Source of the DNA: Pseudomonas zanjanensis
Lineage (GTDB): Bacteria > Pseudomonadota > Gammaproteobacteria > Pseudomonadales > Pseudomonadaceae
DNA: 64,000 bases
NCBI RefSeq assembly: GCF_014268745.2
Contig: NZ_JABWRB020000003.1
Location: 62,001-126,000 of the forward strand
Reading direction: 5' to 3'
The stretch's first letter is position 1, and each line of letters begins with the position of its first letter. The notes below the pieces were generated by a model. The model had not been told where the DNA came from, did not search any database, and worked only from the letters and a program-made list of their open reading frames with translations. Both the position numbers and the translations under genes were made by a program. Below, in pieces: positions 44,045 through 53,396 of the stretch.

Positions 44045-45224
44045 TGAAACCTCCTTGGTCGATTTTCGTACAGCGCGCCCAGCCGATTGCCCGTTGGCTA
44101 CCCGCCGCCAAGCGGCCTTCCTGAATGCGGGTGAAGGTAAGCAGTCCGGGGGTTTGTTGCAACGTATAACCAGCCAGGGCATCGACACCGTCACAGGCGC
44201 CGACCGTCAGCGTCAGGCGCTGGGGCCAGGGACTGTCGAGATTGCCCTGGTTGACCAGGCGGATATCGTACAAGCCGTCCTGCTGCTGCCACTGCAACGC
44301 CAGGCGACTGTCCAGATGATCGCCCCGAGCGACAGCACCGAGCGTGGTCAGGCTCCATGCCCGCCGGTCACCGGCCAAGGGCAGGCGAAACCAGATCAGC
44401 CCGGCAAGATGTTGCGGCGGAGCGGCCCGCAAATCTGCCGCAAGCCCGGCCACTTGCTGCGGATCGGCCAGCAATTCCTGACGCTCGCCGCCGCGGTCGA
44501 TCGGCACTTCACTTTCCACCACCGGCATGCCGCTCTCCTGGGTCAGCAGCGCCACGCCGTAGGCCGGCAGGGCCAGGTAAAACGGCCGCGAGGTGAGTTC
44601 ACCCCAGCGTTGCGCCCAGCGCCGGGCCTGTTTCGGATCGAACAGGCCTTGCCGTGGATCACTCACCGCGTGGACCTGCAGCACGCTGCTGTCCACCGTT
44701 TCCAGCAACCCCGGCAATGCGGGGCTGTCGAGCCAGGCCGGTAGCGCCGTGATGCTGAGCCGCAGATTGGCCGGCAGGCTGTGCCGCAGTTGGCCGAGGA
44801 ATTGTCCATAGGCCGGCAACCGCGCATTGCCAGCATCGTGGTCGATCTCCACGCCCACTGGGGTCAGGCCTTGGGCTTGCCAATCGCCCAGCACTTGCTG
44901 GATTTGCCCGATGATTTCGTCCTGGTCCAGGGCCTTGAGCTGGCCGTCCAGGCGAATCACGGCGATCAGCGGACGGCCGTCCGCCTTGAGCAAGGCCGGA
45001 TCGATCCGCGCACGACGCCAGCCCGCCCCGGGGAACGCCTGCAACGCCAGCACCCGCAACGTAGAAAAGTCACCCTGGCTTTGGCGCAGCGCCAGCCCGT
45101 GGGCCGGGGTCCATTGGCGTTGCCAGATATAGAGTTGTTGATCGAGGGCCGGCGCCGGAGATTGTTCGCAGCCCCCTAGAAGCAACGCGGCGAGGGCCAG
45201 GGCGAGCCGGGAAAGAAACGTCAT
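44031..45224 (-). CDS. DUF3142 lipoprotein
   Basis: 397 aa. A signal peptide with lipobox LGGC (C19) is followed by the DUF3142 TIM-barrel-like region: 'LYIWQRQWTPAHGLALRQSQGDFSTLRVLALQ', 'PVGVEIDHDAGNARLPAYGQFLGQLRHSLP', 'LSITALPAWLDSP'. The acidic 'VGVEIDHD' recalls glycoside-hydrolase-like barrels, so a carbohydrate substrate is possible but unproven. First gene of the two-gene unit with the TPR lipoprotein. Confidence 0.85.
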   Translation of the reverse strand: MTFLSRLALALAALLLGGCEQSPAPALDQQLYIWQRQWTPAHGLALRQSQGDFSTLRVLALQAFPGAGWRRARIDPALLKADGRPLIAVIRLDGQLKALDQDEIIGQIQQVLGDWQAQGLTPVGVEIDHDAGNARLPAYGQFLGQLRHSLPANLRLSITALPAWLDSPALPGLLETVDSSVLQVHAVSDPRQGLFDPKQARRWAQRWGELTSRPFYLALPAYGVALLTQESGMPVVESEVPIDRGGERQELLADPQQVAGLAADLRAAPPQHLAGLIWFRLPLAGDRRAWSLTTLGAVARGDHLDSRLALQWQQQDGLYDIRLVNQGNLDSPWPQRLTLTVGACDGVDALAGYTLQQTPGLLTFTRIQEGRLAAGSQRAIGWARCTKIDQGGFNVYP

Positions 45225-45280
45225 GAAGCCTTACCATCCATAAAAGTCTGGCAGATTACGCCCCCCGGATCCTGGCGAAT

Positions 45281-45378
45281 ATCTGTGGCGAGGGAGCTTG
45301 CTCCCGCTTGGGTGCGCAGCGCCCACCGAATGGGGGTCGCTTCGCAACCCAGCGGGAGCAAGCTCCCTCGCCACAAAA
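45281..45378. repeat. REPIN (GCGAGGGAGC type)
   Basis: TGTGGCGAGGGAGCTTGCTC and GAGCAAGCTCCCTCGCCACA are inverted, ~55 bp apart. It separates the DUF3142 promoter from the end of the CPA-modification gene set. Confidence 0.88.
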
Positions 45379-45391
45379 GGCGCCCTTGCTG

Positions 45392-46216
45392 CTAGGAGAG
45401 CGCGCCAGGCTTACGCGCAATAATCACCTGACTCTTAGCCACCACCGCGTCCAGCGCCTGCTTGATCTGCACCCCACGCGGCGAATTCAGCACGGCTTGC
45501 CAAGTGTCGGCCCAATGCTTGAGTAACGGATGGTCGGGGTTGCTGAAATCAACCTTGGCCTCCCAGAACAACAGCATCCACATCGACCAATAGAATCCGT
45601 ATTGGCTGTGGCTCAACACTTCCAAGCCGGCCTCGCTGACCATCGCCTTGAACTGCTCTTCGCTGATGATGCGAATGTGGTTGGGCTTGCGGAAGTACTC
45701 CGGCGCGGCGATGTCCTTTTGCAGGTCTTCGGAACTGGGGTGCGGCACGCTCAGCAGGTACAGCGCACCGGGCTGGCCGACCCGCACCAGCTCGGCGAGG
45801 AATTGCGCCGGGTCGTCGACGTGCTCGATGACTTCGGTGGATACCACCCGGGTGGCCGTGGCGTCGGCAATCGGCAGCGGGTTGCAGTCGGTCACGTGGC
45901 ACTCGACTTCGCGCGCGGGGGTGTCGCTCAAGCGCTGGCGAGTGGCTTCGACCTTGGCTGCGTCGATGTCGGCGATGATGATCTTCGCCCCACGCATCGC
46001 GCAGTAATGCACATTACCACCGTCGCCGCAGCCCACGTCCAGCAGCGTGTCTTCAGGCGTCACCGGGAACCCCGTGAACAGTTCGCCGGTTTGCTGGTTG
46101 AACCAGCCGCTGAGCATCGCATCGTGCAGCCCGAGCATATACGGGTCGACTTTCTCGGCGGCCGGCTCGGCGGGCGCGGGCAGGCCCGTGGTGAGTTTCT
46201 TCAAAAGGCTCAGCAT
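45392..46216 (-). CDS. SAM methyltransferase of the CPA locus
   Basis: 274 aa class I methyltransferase. Motif I 'LLDVGCGDGGNVHYCAMRGAKIIIADID' binds SAM; 'VVSTEVIEHVDDPAQFLAEL' and 'LSVPHPS' are motifs IV/VI. Paralogue of the gene at 47361 (shared 'LHDAMLSGWF...TGELFTGF...EDTLLDVGCG'). It corresponds to the PA5459 position in the P. aeruginosa CPA-accessory set, where methylation of D-rhamnan has been implicated. Last gene of a five-gene overlapping minus-strand operon. Confidence 0.88.
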   Translation of the reverse strand: MLSLLKKLTTGLPAPAEPAAEKVDPYMLGLHDAMLSGWFNQQTGELFTGFPVTPEDTLLDVGCGDGGNVHYCAMRGAKIIIADIDAAKVEATRQRLSDTPAREVECHVTDCNPLPIADATATRVVSTEVIEHVDDPAQFLAELVRVGQPGALYLLSVPHPSSEDLQKDIAAPEYFRKPNHIRIISEEQFKAMVSEAGLEVLSHSQYGFYWSMWMLLFWEAKVDFSNPDHPLLKHWADTWQAVLNSPRGVQIKQALDAVVAKSQVIIARKPGALS

Positions 46217-47364
46217 GTCGGGGCTCCAGGAAGAGGAAGGACGGTTCGGGCGGCGGACAGGCGTTCAACCAGCCGGGCACCACGGTTGCGCATGGGCATT
46301 TCGACCCAGCGGTAATTGAGTTCGCTCAACAGCCCGATCAATAACAACGCACACGCCAGGGCCGGCCAGGGATGGCTTGCCGGGTCCGGCGAGCCCAAGG
46401 GGGCGAAACGAAACCACAATTCGCGCAGCAGGAAAAACACCGGGATGTGGATCAGGTAGATCCCATAGGAACGACTGCCCACCCAAGTCAGCGCCGTTTT
46501 CAGTCGACCGCGGGGCAACAGATAATCCCGATCATACGAGGCCACCCAGACCAGCACGGCGCTGAGCACGGCAATGACCCCGAGACGGTAGAACGACAAA
46601 TTGAAGTGCTCGGTGGCGATCCAGGCCATCACGCTGCCAAGGCCCAGCACCAGCAGCAGGCCCAAGGGGGGGCGGCGCAACCACGTGGGCTCGAAGCGCC
46701 AGTAGCTGGGCCGCAAGCTCCAGATCGACAACAACACACCCAGCGCCAAGGCATCGGTACGAATCACCGACAACCACAGCGCCCGCCAAGTGAAGAATTG
46801 CACCAGCACCACCGCCAGCAACACCCACACCAGATAGCGACGCGAGACGAACACCAGCAACGGCAGGATCAGATAGAACTGCTCTTCCAACGACAGCGTC
46901 CAGTACACGAAGCTTGCGCCGTATTCGTACTGCATGAACGCATCGGCAAAACGCAGGTTGGCGAATTGCAGGAAACCGGCCAGCGTCGCCTGCAGGTTGG
47001 CCTGCACGCTGCCAAACGCGCCGGAGCGGTTCAGGAAGAACACCGCGAACAGCACCAGTAGCAGCCAGAGCCAGGCCGACGGCAACAGGCGAAACGCCCG
47101 GCGAATCCAGAAGTCCCGGGTGATGGCCCAGAATTGCCGGGGATTGTCGCAGCGCCGCAACTGCGGGATCAGGCTGCGTCCGATGACAAACCCGGAAATC
47201 GCGAAGAACAGGTCCACGCCCCACCACAGCTGGAAACTGTCGGCCAGGGCCGCCAGGCGCGGCCATCCGCCAGGAAATGGCATGCCTTGCAGGTGATGGA
47301 ACAACACGCCGATCACCGCAACAGCGCGCAACAACTCGATGTCCATGATCCGCTTGCTGCTCAT
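46210..47364 (-). CDS. Acyltransferase-3 (OafA-like) O-acetyltransferase
   Basis: 384 aa inner-membrane protein with about ten hydrophobic segments. 'MDIELLRAVAVIGVLFHHLQGMPFPGGW' has the family's RAxAV and catalytic His region, then 'WWGVDLFFAISGFVIGRSL' and 'FVYWTLSLEEQFYLILPLLVF' follow. Members acetylate exported polysaccharides; the location between two methyltransferases of the O-antigen cluster points to CPA decoration (PA5458 position). Overlaps both neighbours. Confidence 0.88.
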   Translation of the reverse strand: MSSKRIMDIELLRAVAVIGVLFHHLQGMPFPGGWPRLAALADSFQLWWGVDLFFAISGFVIGRSLIPQLRRCDNPRQFWAITRDFWIRRAFRLLPSAWLWLLLVLFAVFFLNRSGAFGSVQANLQATLAGFLQFANLRFADAFMQYEYGASFVYWTLSLEEQFYLILPLLVFVSRRYLVWVLLAVVLVQFFTWRALWLSVIRTDALALGVLLSIWSLRPSYWRFEPTWLRRPPLGLLLVLGLGSVMAWIATEHFNLSFYRLGVIAVLSAVLVWVASYDRDYLLPRGRLKTALTWVGSRSYGIYLIHIPVFFLLRELWFRFAPLGSPDPASHPWPALACALLLIGLLSELNYRWVEMPMRNRGARLVERLSAARTVLPLPGAPTC

Positions 47365-48233
47365 GAAGGACTCCCGGAAGAACGATCGGGTTTACGCGCG
47401 ATGATGACCTGGCTCTTGGGCATGAACCGGTCCAGCCCCTGCTTGATCGCCAAGCCGTCGGGCTGCGCCAGCAGGTCCTGCCAGAGGCTCGCCCAGCGCT
47501 CCATCAACGGTGGGTACGGCGCCTGGATACGGTCGCGCACGGCCCCCTCGAGGTCCCGGCCCGCCGCCCGTTCGCTGGCCCAGAAGAAAATCATGCCCAT
47601 GACCCAGAAAAATCCGCTGGCCTGACGATGCTCGATCACCAGCCCGGCGTCTTCCACCAGCGCGGCGAATCGTTCGGCAGTGAAAATCTGTACATGGTTG
47701 GGCGCTTGAAAGTAGCCCGGCGGCGCGATGCCTTGCTGCAAATGCTCGCCCACCGAGGCCGGCACGCTGAGCAGGTACTGCGCCCCGGGCCGGCCCATGC
47801 GCACCAGTTCGGCCATGAACGGCGCTGGATCAGGGATATGCTCCAGCACTTCCATGCAGACGATCTTGTTCGCACAGCCATCGGCCAGGGGCAGCGGCAG
47901 GCTGTTGCTGACCAGGCCCAAGAACGGCGCGGCGGCCTGGGCTTCGACCTGGCGGGCGAGGTCGCGCACCTTGTCCTGTTCGCTGTCGGTAAAGATCACG
48001 GACGCGCCCTGGCGCATTGCAAACAGGGTTGCCACGCCTTCGCCGCAGCCGACATCCAGCAAAGTATCCTCGGCCGTGATGGCAAAGCCCTTGAGCAATT
48101 CACCGGTTTCACTGCAAAACCAACCGTCGAGCATCGCGTCGTAGAGGCCGGCATCCCGGGGCGAAACGGCCGCCGTCGGCGGTGGCGAGGGTTCGACCGG
48201 AGGCCTGAGCCCGGCCAGCCATCGGCGGATCAT
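47361..48233 (-). CDS. SAM methyltransferase of the CPA locus (paralogue)
   Basis: 290 aa class I methyltransferase. Motif I is 'LLDVGCGEGVATLFAMRQGASVIFTDSE'; 'VCMEVLEHIPDPAPFMAELVRMGRPG' follows. Clearly related to the 45392 gene over its whole length, and both end in 'KSQVIIARKP'. It matches the PA5457 position. 4-bp overlaps on both sides indicate one transcript from the promoter near 51100. Confidence 0.88.
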   Translation of the reverse strand: MIRRWLAGLRPPVEPSPPPTAAVSPRDAGLYDAMLDGWFCSETGELLKGFAITAEDTLLDVGCGEGVATLFAMRQGASVIFTDSEQDKVRDLARQVEAQAAAPFLGLVSNSLPLPLADGCANKIVCMEVLEHIPDPAPFMAELVRMGRPGAQYLLSVPASVGEHLQQGIAPPGYFQAPNHVQIFTAERFAALVEDAGLVIEHRQASGFFWVMGMIFFWASERAAGRDLEGAVRDRIQAPYPPLMERWASLWQDLLAQPDGLAIKQGLDRFMPKSQVIIARKPDRSSGSPS

Positions 48234-49522
48234 GGTTGCTGCGCGTTCCGACGCCGCTCGGGTATGGCTTCGAAAAACGCCTGCAAACGCTGCTCGGCAT
48301 TGGCCTGGCTGCAGAATTTTTCCAGGCTGCGCACGGCGTGGGCCGACATCCGGCGATAACGCTCGGGGTCGTTTTTGGCCACGTCATAACTGGCGCGATA
48401 GGCCAAACACAGCGAATCCCAATCAGTGACATACCGCAGGGTGCGGTACGCGGCACGCGGGTCGTGGGGCCAGGCGGTCAATTCCTCGGTCGACTCCACT
48501 ATGAAGGCGTTGTCAGGGTCGATGTAGTCGGCCATCGCCGTGTTCAGCGGTGCAATCGCCGGACGGCCGCACGACATGAACTCCATCAACGGCAGGCACT
48601 GCCCTTCGCCGTAGGAACTGTTGACCACGTACCGTGTGGCTTCCACCAGCCGTTCGTAGTCCGCGTCCGCCAGGTAACCGTGTATCAGCACGATGCGACA
48701 GCGGTACGACTGGTTCTTGTAGACATGGTGGAGCATGTCGGTCAGCGCGGCGCTGACGTCGTGATGAGTCAGCTTGAGCACCAAGGTTGCGTCGGCAACG
48801 TCGCGAAACGTCGTGCAAAACGCGCTGATCATGTCCTTCCAGTTCTTGCGACCGTCGTAAGGATTGAACACGGAGGTGTAAATCACACCGTCCAGCAGTA
48901 ACTCGCAATCCTCGGCCGGGCCGTCCAGCACCAGCGGCATACCGGCCTGATGCGCCGGTGGGCCATACGGCCGCAGGTCGGTGGTGCGGCTGTCGATCAA
49001 CAGGCCGTGCAATTGCAGGCGCATGTGATCCACTGTCGGCCGCTGGGCCAGCGCCGCCCCACGGGCGGCAAAGCGGTCCCATACCGGCGCGGCGACGGCG
49101 GCGATGGGGAAGTCCGCCCCCATCACCTCGCGAACGGTTTTGACCGTGAAGCTGGAATGGGTGATCGCCATGCCGGTTGCGCCCAGGACCACCCGCCAAT
49201 CGTGCCGGGGCTCGCCCTGCCAGCTTTCGGTGGGGATGGTGCTGAACTCCCAGGCAAACACCGGGATCGTCGGACAGGCGTAGTGGGCGGCGGTGCGGTG
49301 CGGCGGTGAAAACGACAGGAATACGCAATCCTCGCCGCGCCCCAGGCAATCGGCATAAAGCGGGTCGACCTCTTCGTCAGGTCGAGTCACTTCGACGACC
49401 TGCCCCAACCGCTCCAGCACCGGGCGGAACTCCTTGAGCACGAAGTAATAGCTGTACTCGGGCTTGCCGAGGTTTTCCAGGATGTTGCTCTGGTTGGTTT
49501 CCGAATAAATGATGATCAACAT
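48230..49522 (-). CDS. Glycosyltransferase of the CPA locus
   Basis: 430 aa GT4-like enzyme. 'GVIYTSVFNPYDGRKNWKDMISAF' is the nucleotide-sugar-binding entry and 'YVVNSSYGEGQCLPLMEFMSCGRPAIAP' carries the acidic EGxxLPxxE donor site. It shares its N-terminus with the next gene ('PEYSYYFVLK...RPVLE'), so the two are tandem duplicates. No membrane segment, so cytoplasmic. Matches the PA5456 position. Confidence 0.86.
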   Translation of the reverse strand: MLIIIYSETNQSNILENLGKPEYSYYFVLKEFRPVLERLGQVVEVTRPDEEVDPLYADCLGRGEDCVFLSFSPPHRTAAHYACPTIPVFAWEFSTIPTESWQGEPRHDWRVVLGATGMAITHSSFTVKTVREVMGADFPIAAVAAPVWDRFAARGAALAQRPTVDHMRLQLHGLLIDSRTTDLRPYGPPAHQAGMPLVLDGPAEDCELLLDGVIYTSVFNPYDGRKNWKDMISAFCTTFRDVADATLVLKLTHHDVSAALTDMLHHVYKNQSYRCRIVLIHGYLADADYERLVEATRYVVNSSYGEGQCLPLMEFMSCGRPAIAPLNTAMADYIDPDNAFIVESTEELTAWPHDPRAAYRTLRYVTDWDSLCLAYRASYDVAKNDPERYRRMSAHAVRSLEKFCSQANAEQRLQAFFEAIPERRRNAQQP

Positions 49523-51084
49523 GAGGCGGTACCTGCCTGGGCCACCCGCGACAGCCCTTCATCACAGCCTGGCGCCGCCAGGAAATCCGCCAGGCGCTGC
49601 TGCACCGGGGCGAACCCGCAATAGCGGCGCATCCGCTCGCTCGCGGCAATGGCCATGGCCTGGTAGGCCTGCGGCTGGTGCTTGGCCATGGCGTAGCTCT
49701 GTTCATAGGCGAGTTTCAATGAACCCCAGTCGGGCCGATGGCGCAGGGTGCGATACAAGATGCGCGAGTCTTCCGGCCAGATCGTGGGTTCGCGGCTGGA
49801 CTTGACGATGAAGGCTACTTCGGTATCGATGTAGTCGCGCATCGCCGTGTGGTCCGGCGCGATGGCCGGGCGGGCGCAGGACATGAATTCCATCAGCGGC
49901 AGGCACAGGCCTTCGCAACGGGACGCGTTGACGTAGAAACTCGCCGCGCCATACAGCCGGGCGAACTGTTCGTCCTCCAGGTAACCGTGCATCACCACCA
50001 CCCGGCAACTGAATGGCGACAGCTGGGACAGCAGCGTCAGCAGCTCGACGTAGTAGGTCGACAGATCGTTCTGGGTCATCTTCAGCACCAGCGTGGCGTC
50101 TTCGACGTCGCGTAGCGCCCAACAGAAGGCGGTGATCAACTGATGCCAGTTCTTGCGACCGTCATCGGGGTTGAACACGCTGACGTACACCACCCCGCTG
50201 ACTTGGGTCTCGACCACTTGGCGGGTGTCCGGCAGGACGGCCTGGGGATGTTCCGAGGGTACTGCCTCGACAGTCAGCGACGGCCCCCGCAGGATCCTGC
50301 TGACCGCAACGCGAACCGGCACCGGAATCAGGTCGCGGACCGCCTCGCGGTACCAGCTCAACAGGTTGTGCTTGAACAGCCACACAGGGCCCTGCTCGGC
50401 CTCGCCGGTGAAGACGCGGATGGCTTCGCGCAGGTAATGACGGGAAATGGATGCGCGCCGCCGCCAAGTCAAGGGCTGCGGCTTTGAGGCCAGGGCCGGC
50501 GACTCTCCAAGGATCGGCGCGATCAAGCCATCCGCCGACAACCCGAGGGGCCGACTGTCGATGATGCAACCCTTGATCTGCAAGGTCGTTCCGGGGTTGA
50601 TCGGCCGGCTTGGGTGTTGCTCACGAACCGCCGCGAAACGCTCCCACAGTGGCGTGGGCAACACCAACACTGGGAAATCCTCGCCCAACGTCCGACGGAT
50701 CGCCTCGGCCGTGTGGCTGGACAGGGTAATCACCCGGCCATGACGGGCCAGCGTGCGGCTCCAGTCATGCCGCGGGTCGTCATCCCAGTGCTCGGCCGGG
50801 ATCGAATCGAACTCCCAGGCCACTACGCAGACCATCGGGCACAGCAAGTCGAGCGGGGTCTTGTGCGGGGGGGAAAACGAAAGGAACAAGCAGTCCTGTC
50901 CGGCCTGCCGCAACGTCTGATAAAGCGGATCGACCTCGGCGACCGACGACACCACATGCACCGGCCCCAGGCTTTCCAGTACGGGACGATAGGCCTTGAG
51001 CACGAAGTAATAGCTGTACTCAGGGCGGCCGAGGCTCTGGCTGATGGAGTGATCGTTTACGTCCGAGTAAAGAATGAAATTCAT
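49516..51084 (-). CDS. Glycosyltransferase of the CPA locus (longer paralogue)
   Basis: 522 aa. Same architecture as the 430-aa neighbour ('GVVYVSVFNPDDGRKNWHQLITAF', 'YVNASRCEGLCLPLMEFMSCARPAIAP') but with an extra block of roughly 90 residues around 200-290 containing a basic amphipathic region ('WRRRASISRHYLREAIRVF'), perhaps for membrane contact. First gene of the five-gene unit; matches the PA5455 position. Overlaps the downstream gene by 7 bp. Confidence 0.86.
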   Translation of the reverse strand: MNFILYSDVNDHSISQSLGRPEYSYYFVLKAYRPVLESLGPVHVVSSVAEVDPLYQTLRQAGQDCLFLSFSPPHKTPLDLLCPMVCVVAWEFDSIPAEHWDDDPRHDWSRTLARHGRVITLSSHTAEAIRRTLGEDFPVLVLPTPLWERFAAVREQHPSRPINPGTTLQIKGCIIDSRPLGLSADGLIAPILGESPALASKPQPLTWRRRASISRHYLREAIRVFTGEAEQGPVWLFKHNLLSWYREAVRDLIPVPVRVAVSRILRGPSLTVEAVPSEHPQAVLPDTRQVVETQVSGVVYVSVFNPDDGRKNWHQLITAFCWALRDVEDATLVLKMTQNDLSTYYVELLTLLSQLSPFSCRVVVMHGYLEDEQFARLYGAASFYVNASRCEGLCLPLMEFMSCARPAIAPDHTAMRDYIDTEVAFIVKSSREPTIWPEDSRILYRTLRHRPDWGSLKLAYEQSYAMAKHQPQAYQAMAIAASERMRRYCGFAPVQQRLADFLAAPGCDEGLSRVAQAGTASC

Positions 51085-51513
51085 GGCATCCCATCATGGC
51101 GCCGCCATCCCGGCAGCCCCAACTTCATGACGGTCGAGTCACGCATCGAGCCGGCCCGGGAGCCGCCACGCGTCGTTCATCTTGCTACCCGTCTCGTTCT
51201 TGTTTTTTTATGGTCCCGTCCCTTGCGGTTTGATCCGAAGATCGGAACCAGGGGCAAGTGTGACGAGGGGCATTCTAAACACATCCGCCAAGGGTTCGTG
51301 AACCGCTCGATGTGAATAAACCCGCTATAAATATGAGAACTGGTCAGTCACGGTTTGCGCTGTTGAAATTGCTGCGAAATTGGCACAGATTGGCAACCAA
51401 ACAACTATAACAAATGCTTCGCTAAGCTGATCGTTGAGTGACTTTTCCCCGATCTTACGGAAATTTCCTACTCCATTCGCGATAGACGAAGTCACCGTAA
51501 AGAGGGCTGGTGC
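51085..51513. other. Divergent promoter region of the CPA locus
   Basis: 429 bp, clearly AT-richer than its surroundings, between the five minus-strand accessory genes and rmd. It must hold promoters for both directions; TATAAATA at 51325-51333 is a possible -10 region. No JUMPstart element, operator palindrome or small gene was seen. Confidence 0.5.
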
Positions 51514-52428
51514 TTGAAAAAACGTCTGTTCGTTACGGGCCTCAGCGGTTTCGTTGGACGTCACCTCAAATCTCGACTGCATGGTCATGATTCGGCCTGG
51601 CAGGTGATGCCTGTCGCCGCGCGCTACGACCTGACGGATGCCAAGACCCTGGAGGGCCTCTGGCCCGAGGTTCCCGACGCTGTGATCCACCTGGCGGGCC
51701 AGACCTTTGTCCCTGAAGCCTTCCGCGACCCGGCACGCACCCTGAACATCAACCTGTTGGGCACCTTGAACCTGCTTCAGGCCCTCAAGGCCCGGGGGTT
51801 CACCGGCACGTTCCTGTATGTCAGCTCCGGTGACGTCTATGGTCAGGTCAGCGAAGACCGGCTGCCGATTACCGAACTGCAAGCACCCGCCCCACGCAAC
51901 CCGTACGCCGTGAGCAAGCTGTCGGCCGAACTGCTGAGCCTGCAATGGGGCATGAGCGAAGGCTGGCCGGTGCTGGTGGCTCGCCCGTTCAATCACATCG
52001 GCCCCGGCCAGAAGGACAGCTTCGTCATTGCCAGCGCCGCCCGGCAAATCAGCCTGATCAAGCTGGGCCTGCAACCGGCCCGGTTGCAGGTGGGCGATAT
52101 CGACGTGACCCGCGACTTCCTCGATGTCGGCGATGTGATTTCGGCCTACCTGAGCCTGCTGGAAAAAGGCGCCCCGGGGCAGGTCTACAACATCTGTTCG
52201 GGTCGCGAGCAGAGCATTCGCAGCCTGATCGAACAACTGGGCGATATCGCCCAGGTCGATGTGCAACTGATCCAGGACCCTGCGCGTCTTCGCCGCGCAG
52301 AACAGCGTCGCGTCTGTGGTAGCCCTGCCAAGCTACGACAGGCCACCGGATGGACGCCCGAAACAACAACACAACAATCCTTGCGGGCGATCCTGTCCGA
52401 CTGGGAGATACGGGTACAACAAGAATGA
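51514..52428 (+). CDS. rmd: GDP-6-deoxy-D-mannose reductase (GDP-D-rhamnose synthesis)
   Basis: 304 aa short-chain dehydrogenase that reduces GDP-4-keto-6-deoxymannose to GDP-D-rhamnose, the CPA precursor. The NAD(P) motif 'VTGLSGFVG' is near the N-terminus, catalytic YxxxK is in 'PRNPYAVSK', and 'RPFNHIGPGQ' is typical. The only start giving the family N-terminus is TTG at 51514, with AGAGGG 8 bp upstream. It overlaps gmd by ATGA and heads the eight-gene CPA operon. Confidence 0.92.
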   Translation: MKKRLFVTGLSGFVGRHLKSRLHGHDSAWQVMPVAARYDLTDAKTLEGLWPEVPDAVIHLAGQTFVPEAFRDPARTLNINLLGTLNLLQALKARGFTGTFLYVSSGDVYGQVSEDRLPITELQAPAPRNPYAVSKLSAELLSLQWGMSEGWPVLVARPFNHIGPGQKDSFVIASAARQISLIKLGLQPARLQVGDIDVTRDFLDVGDVISAYLSLLEKGAPGQVYNICSGREQSIRSLIEQLGDIAQVDVQLIQDPARLRRAEQRRVCGSPAKLRQATGWTPETTTQQSLRAILSDWEIRVQQE

Positions 52429-53393
52429 AAAGTGCATTGATCACAGGGATCACCGGCCAGGACGGCGCGTATCTGGCCAAGTTGCTGCTCGACAAGGGTT
52501 ACAAGGTCCACGGTCTGGTGGCGCGACGCAGCAGCGACTCGCGCTGGCGGCTGCGAGAGATGGGCATCGAACAAGACATCGTTTATTTGGACGGTGACAT
52601 GGCCGACGCCTGCTCGGTGCAGCGGGCGGTGATCAAGTCGGCGCCGGACGAGGTGTATAACCTGGCCGCGCAAAGTTTCGTCGCGGCCTCCTGGGACCAG
52701 CCGGTGACCACCGGCATCGTCGACGGGCTGGGGGTCACCCATCTGCTCGAAGCCATTCGCCAGTTCAGTACGCAGACCCGTTTCTACCAGGCCTCCACCA
52801 GCGAAATGTTCGGCCTGATCCAGGCCGAGCAGCAGGACGAGCACACCCCGTTTTACCCACGCAGTCCCTATGGCGTCGCGAAACTGTACGGCCACTGGAT
52901 CACCGTCAATTACCGGGAAAGCTTCGGCCTGCATGCCAGCAGCGGCATCCTGTTCAACCACGAATCACCGCTGCGCGGCATCGAGTTCGTGACCCGCAAG
53001 GTCACCGACGCCGCCGCGCGCATCAAGCAGGGCAAGCAGCAGGAGTTGCGCCTGGGCAATATCGACGCCAAGCGCGACTGGGGCTTTGCCGGCGATTACG
53101 TCGAGGCCATGTGGCTGATGTTGCAACAGGACACCCCCGACGATTACGTGGTAGCCACTGGCGTCACCACCACCGTGCGCGAAATGTGCAGGATTGCCTT
53201 CGAACATGTGGGGCTGGACTACCGCGACTTCGTCAAGATCGACCCGGCGTTTTTCCGCCCGGCCGAAGTCGAGGTGTTGCTCGGCAACCCAGCCAAGGCC
53301 CAACGCGTCCTGGGCTGGAAACCCCGGACTGACCTCGACACCTTGATCCGCATGATGATGGATGCGGACATGAAACGCGTCGCCAAGGAGTAG
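52425..53393 (+). CDS. gmd: GDP-mannose 4,6-dehydratase
   Basis: 322 aa. It converts GDP-D-mannose to GDP-4-keto-6-deoxymannose, feeding Rmd. 'LITGITGQDGAYLAKLLLDKGYKVHGLVARR' is the NADP fold, 'STSEMFG' and 'YPRSPYGVAKLYGHW' carry the catalytic Ser/Thr-Glu-Tyr-Lys set, and 'LFNHESPLRG' binds substrate. Start ATG 52425 overlaps the rmd stop. Confidence 0.95.
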   Translation: MKSALITGITGQDGAYLAKLLLDKGYKVHGLVARRSSDSRWRLREMGIEQDIVYLDGDMADACSVQRAVIKSAPDEVYNLAAQSFVAASWDQPVTTGIVDGLGVTHLLEAIRQFSTQTRFYQASTSEMFGLIQAEQQDEHTPFYPRSPYGVAKLYGHWITVNYRESFGLHASSGILFNHESPLRGIEFVTRKVTDAAARIKQGKQQELRLGNIDAKRDWGFAGDYVEAMWLMLQQDTPDDYVVATGVTTTVREMCRIAFEHVGLDYRDFVKIDPAFFRPAEVEVLLGNPAKAQRVLGWKPRTDLDTLIRMMMDADMKRVAKE

Positions 53394-53396
53394 GCC

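Noticed and set aside
51381..51395. Sigma-54 promoter TGGCACAGATTGGCA before rmd
   Set aside because: The GG and GC elements are one base too close for sigma-54.
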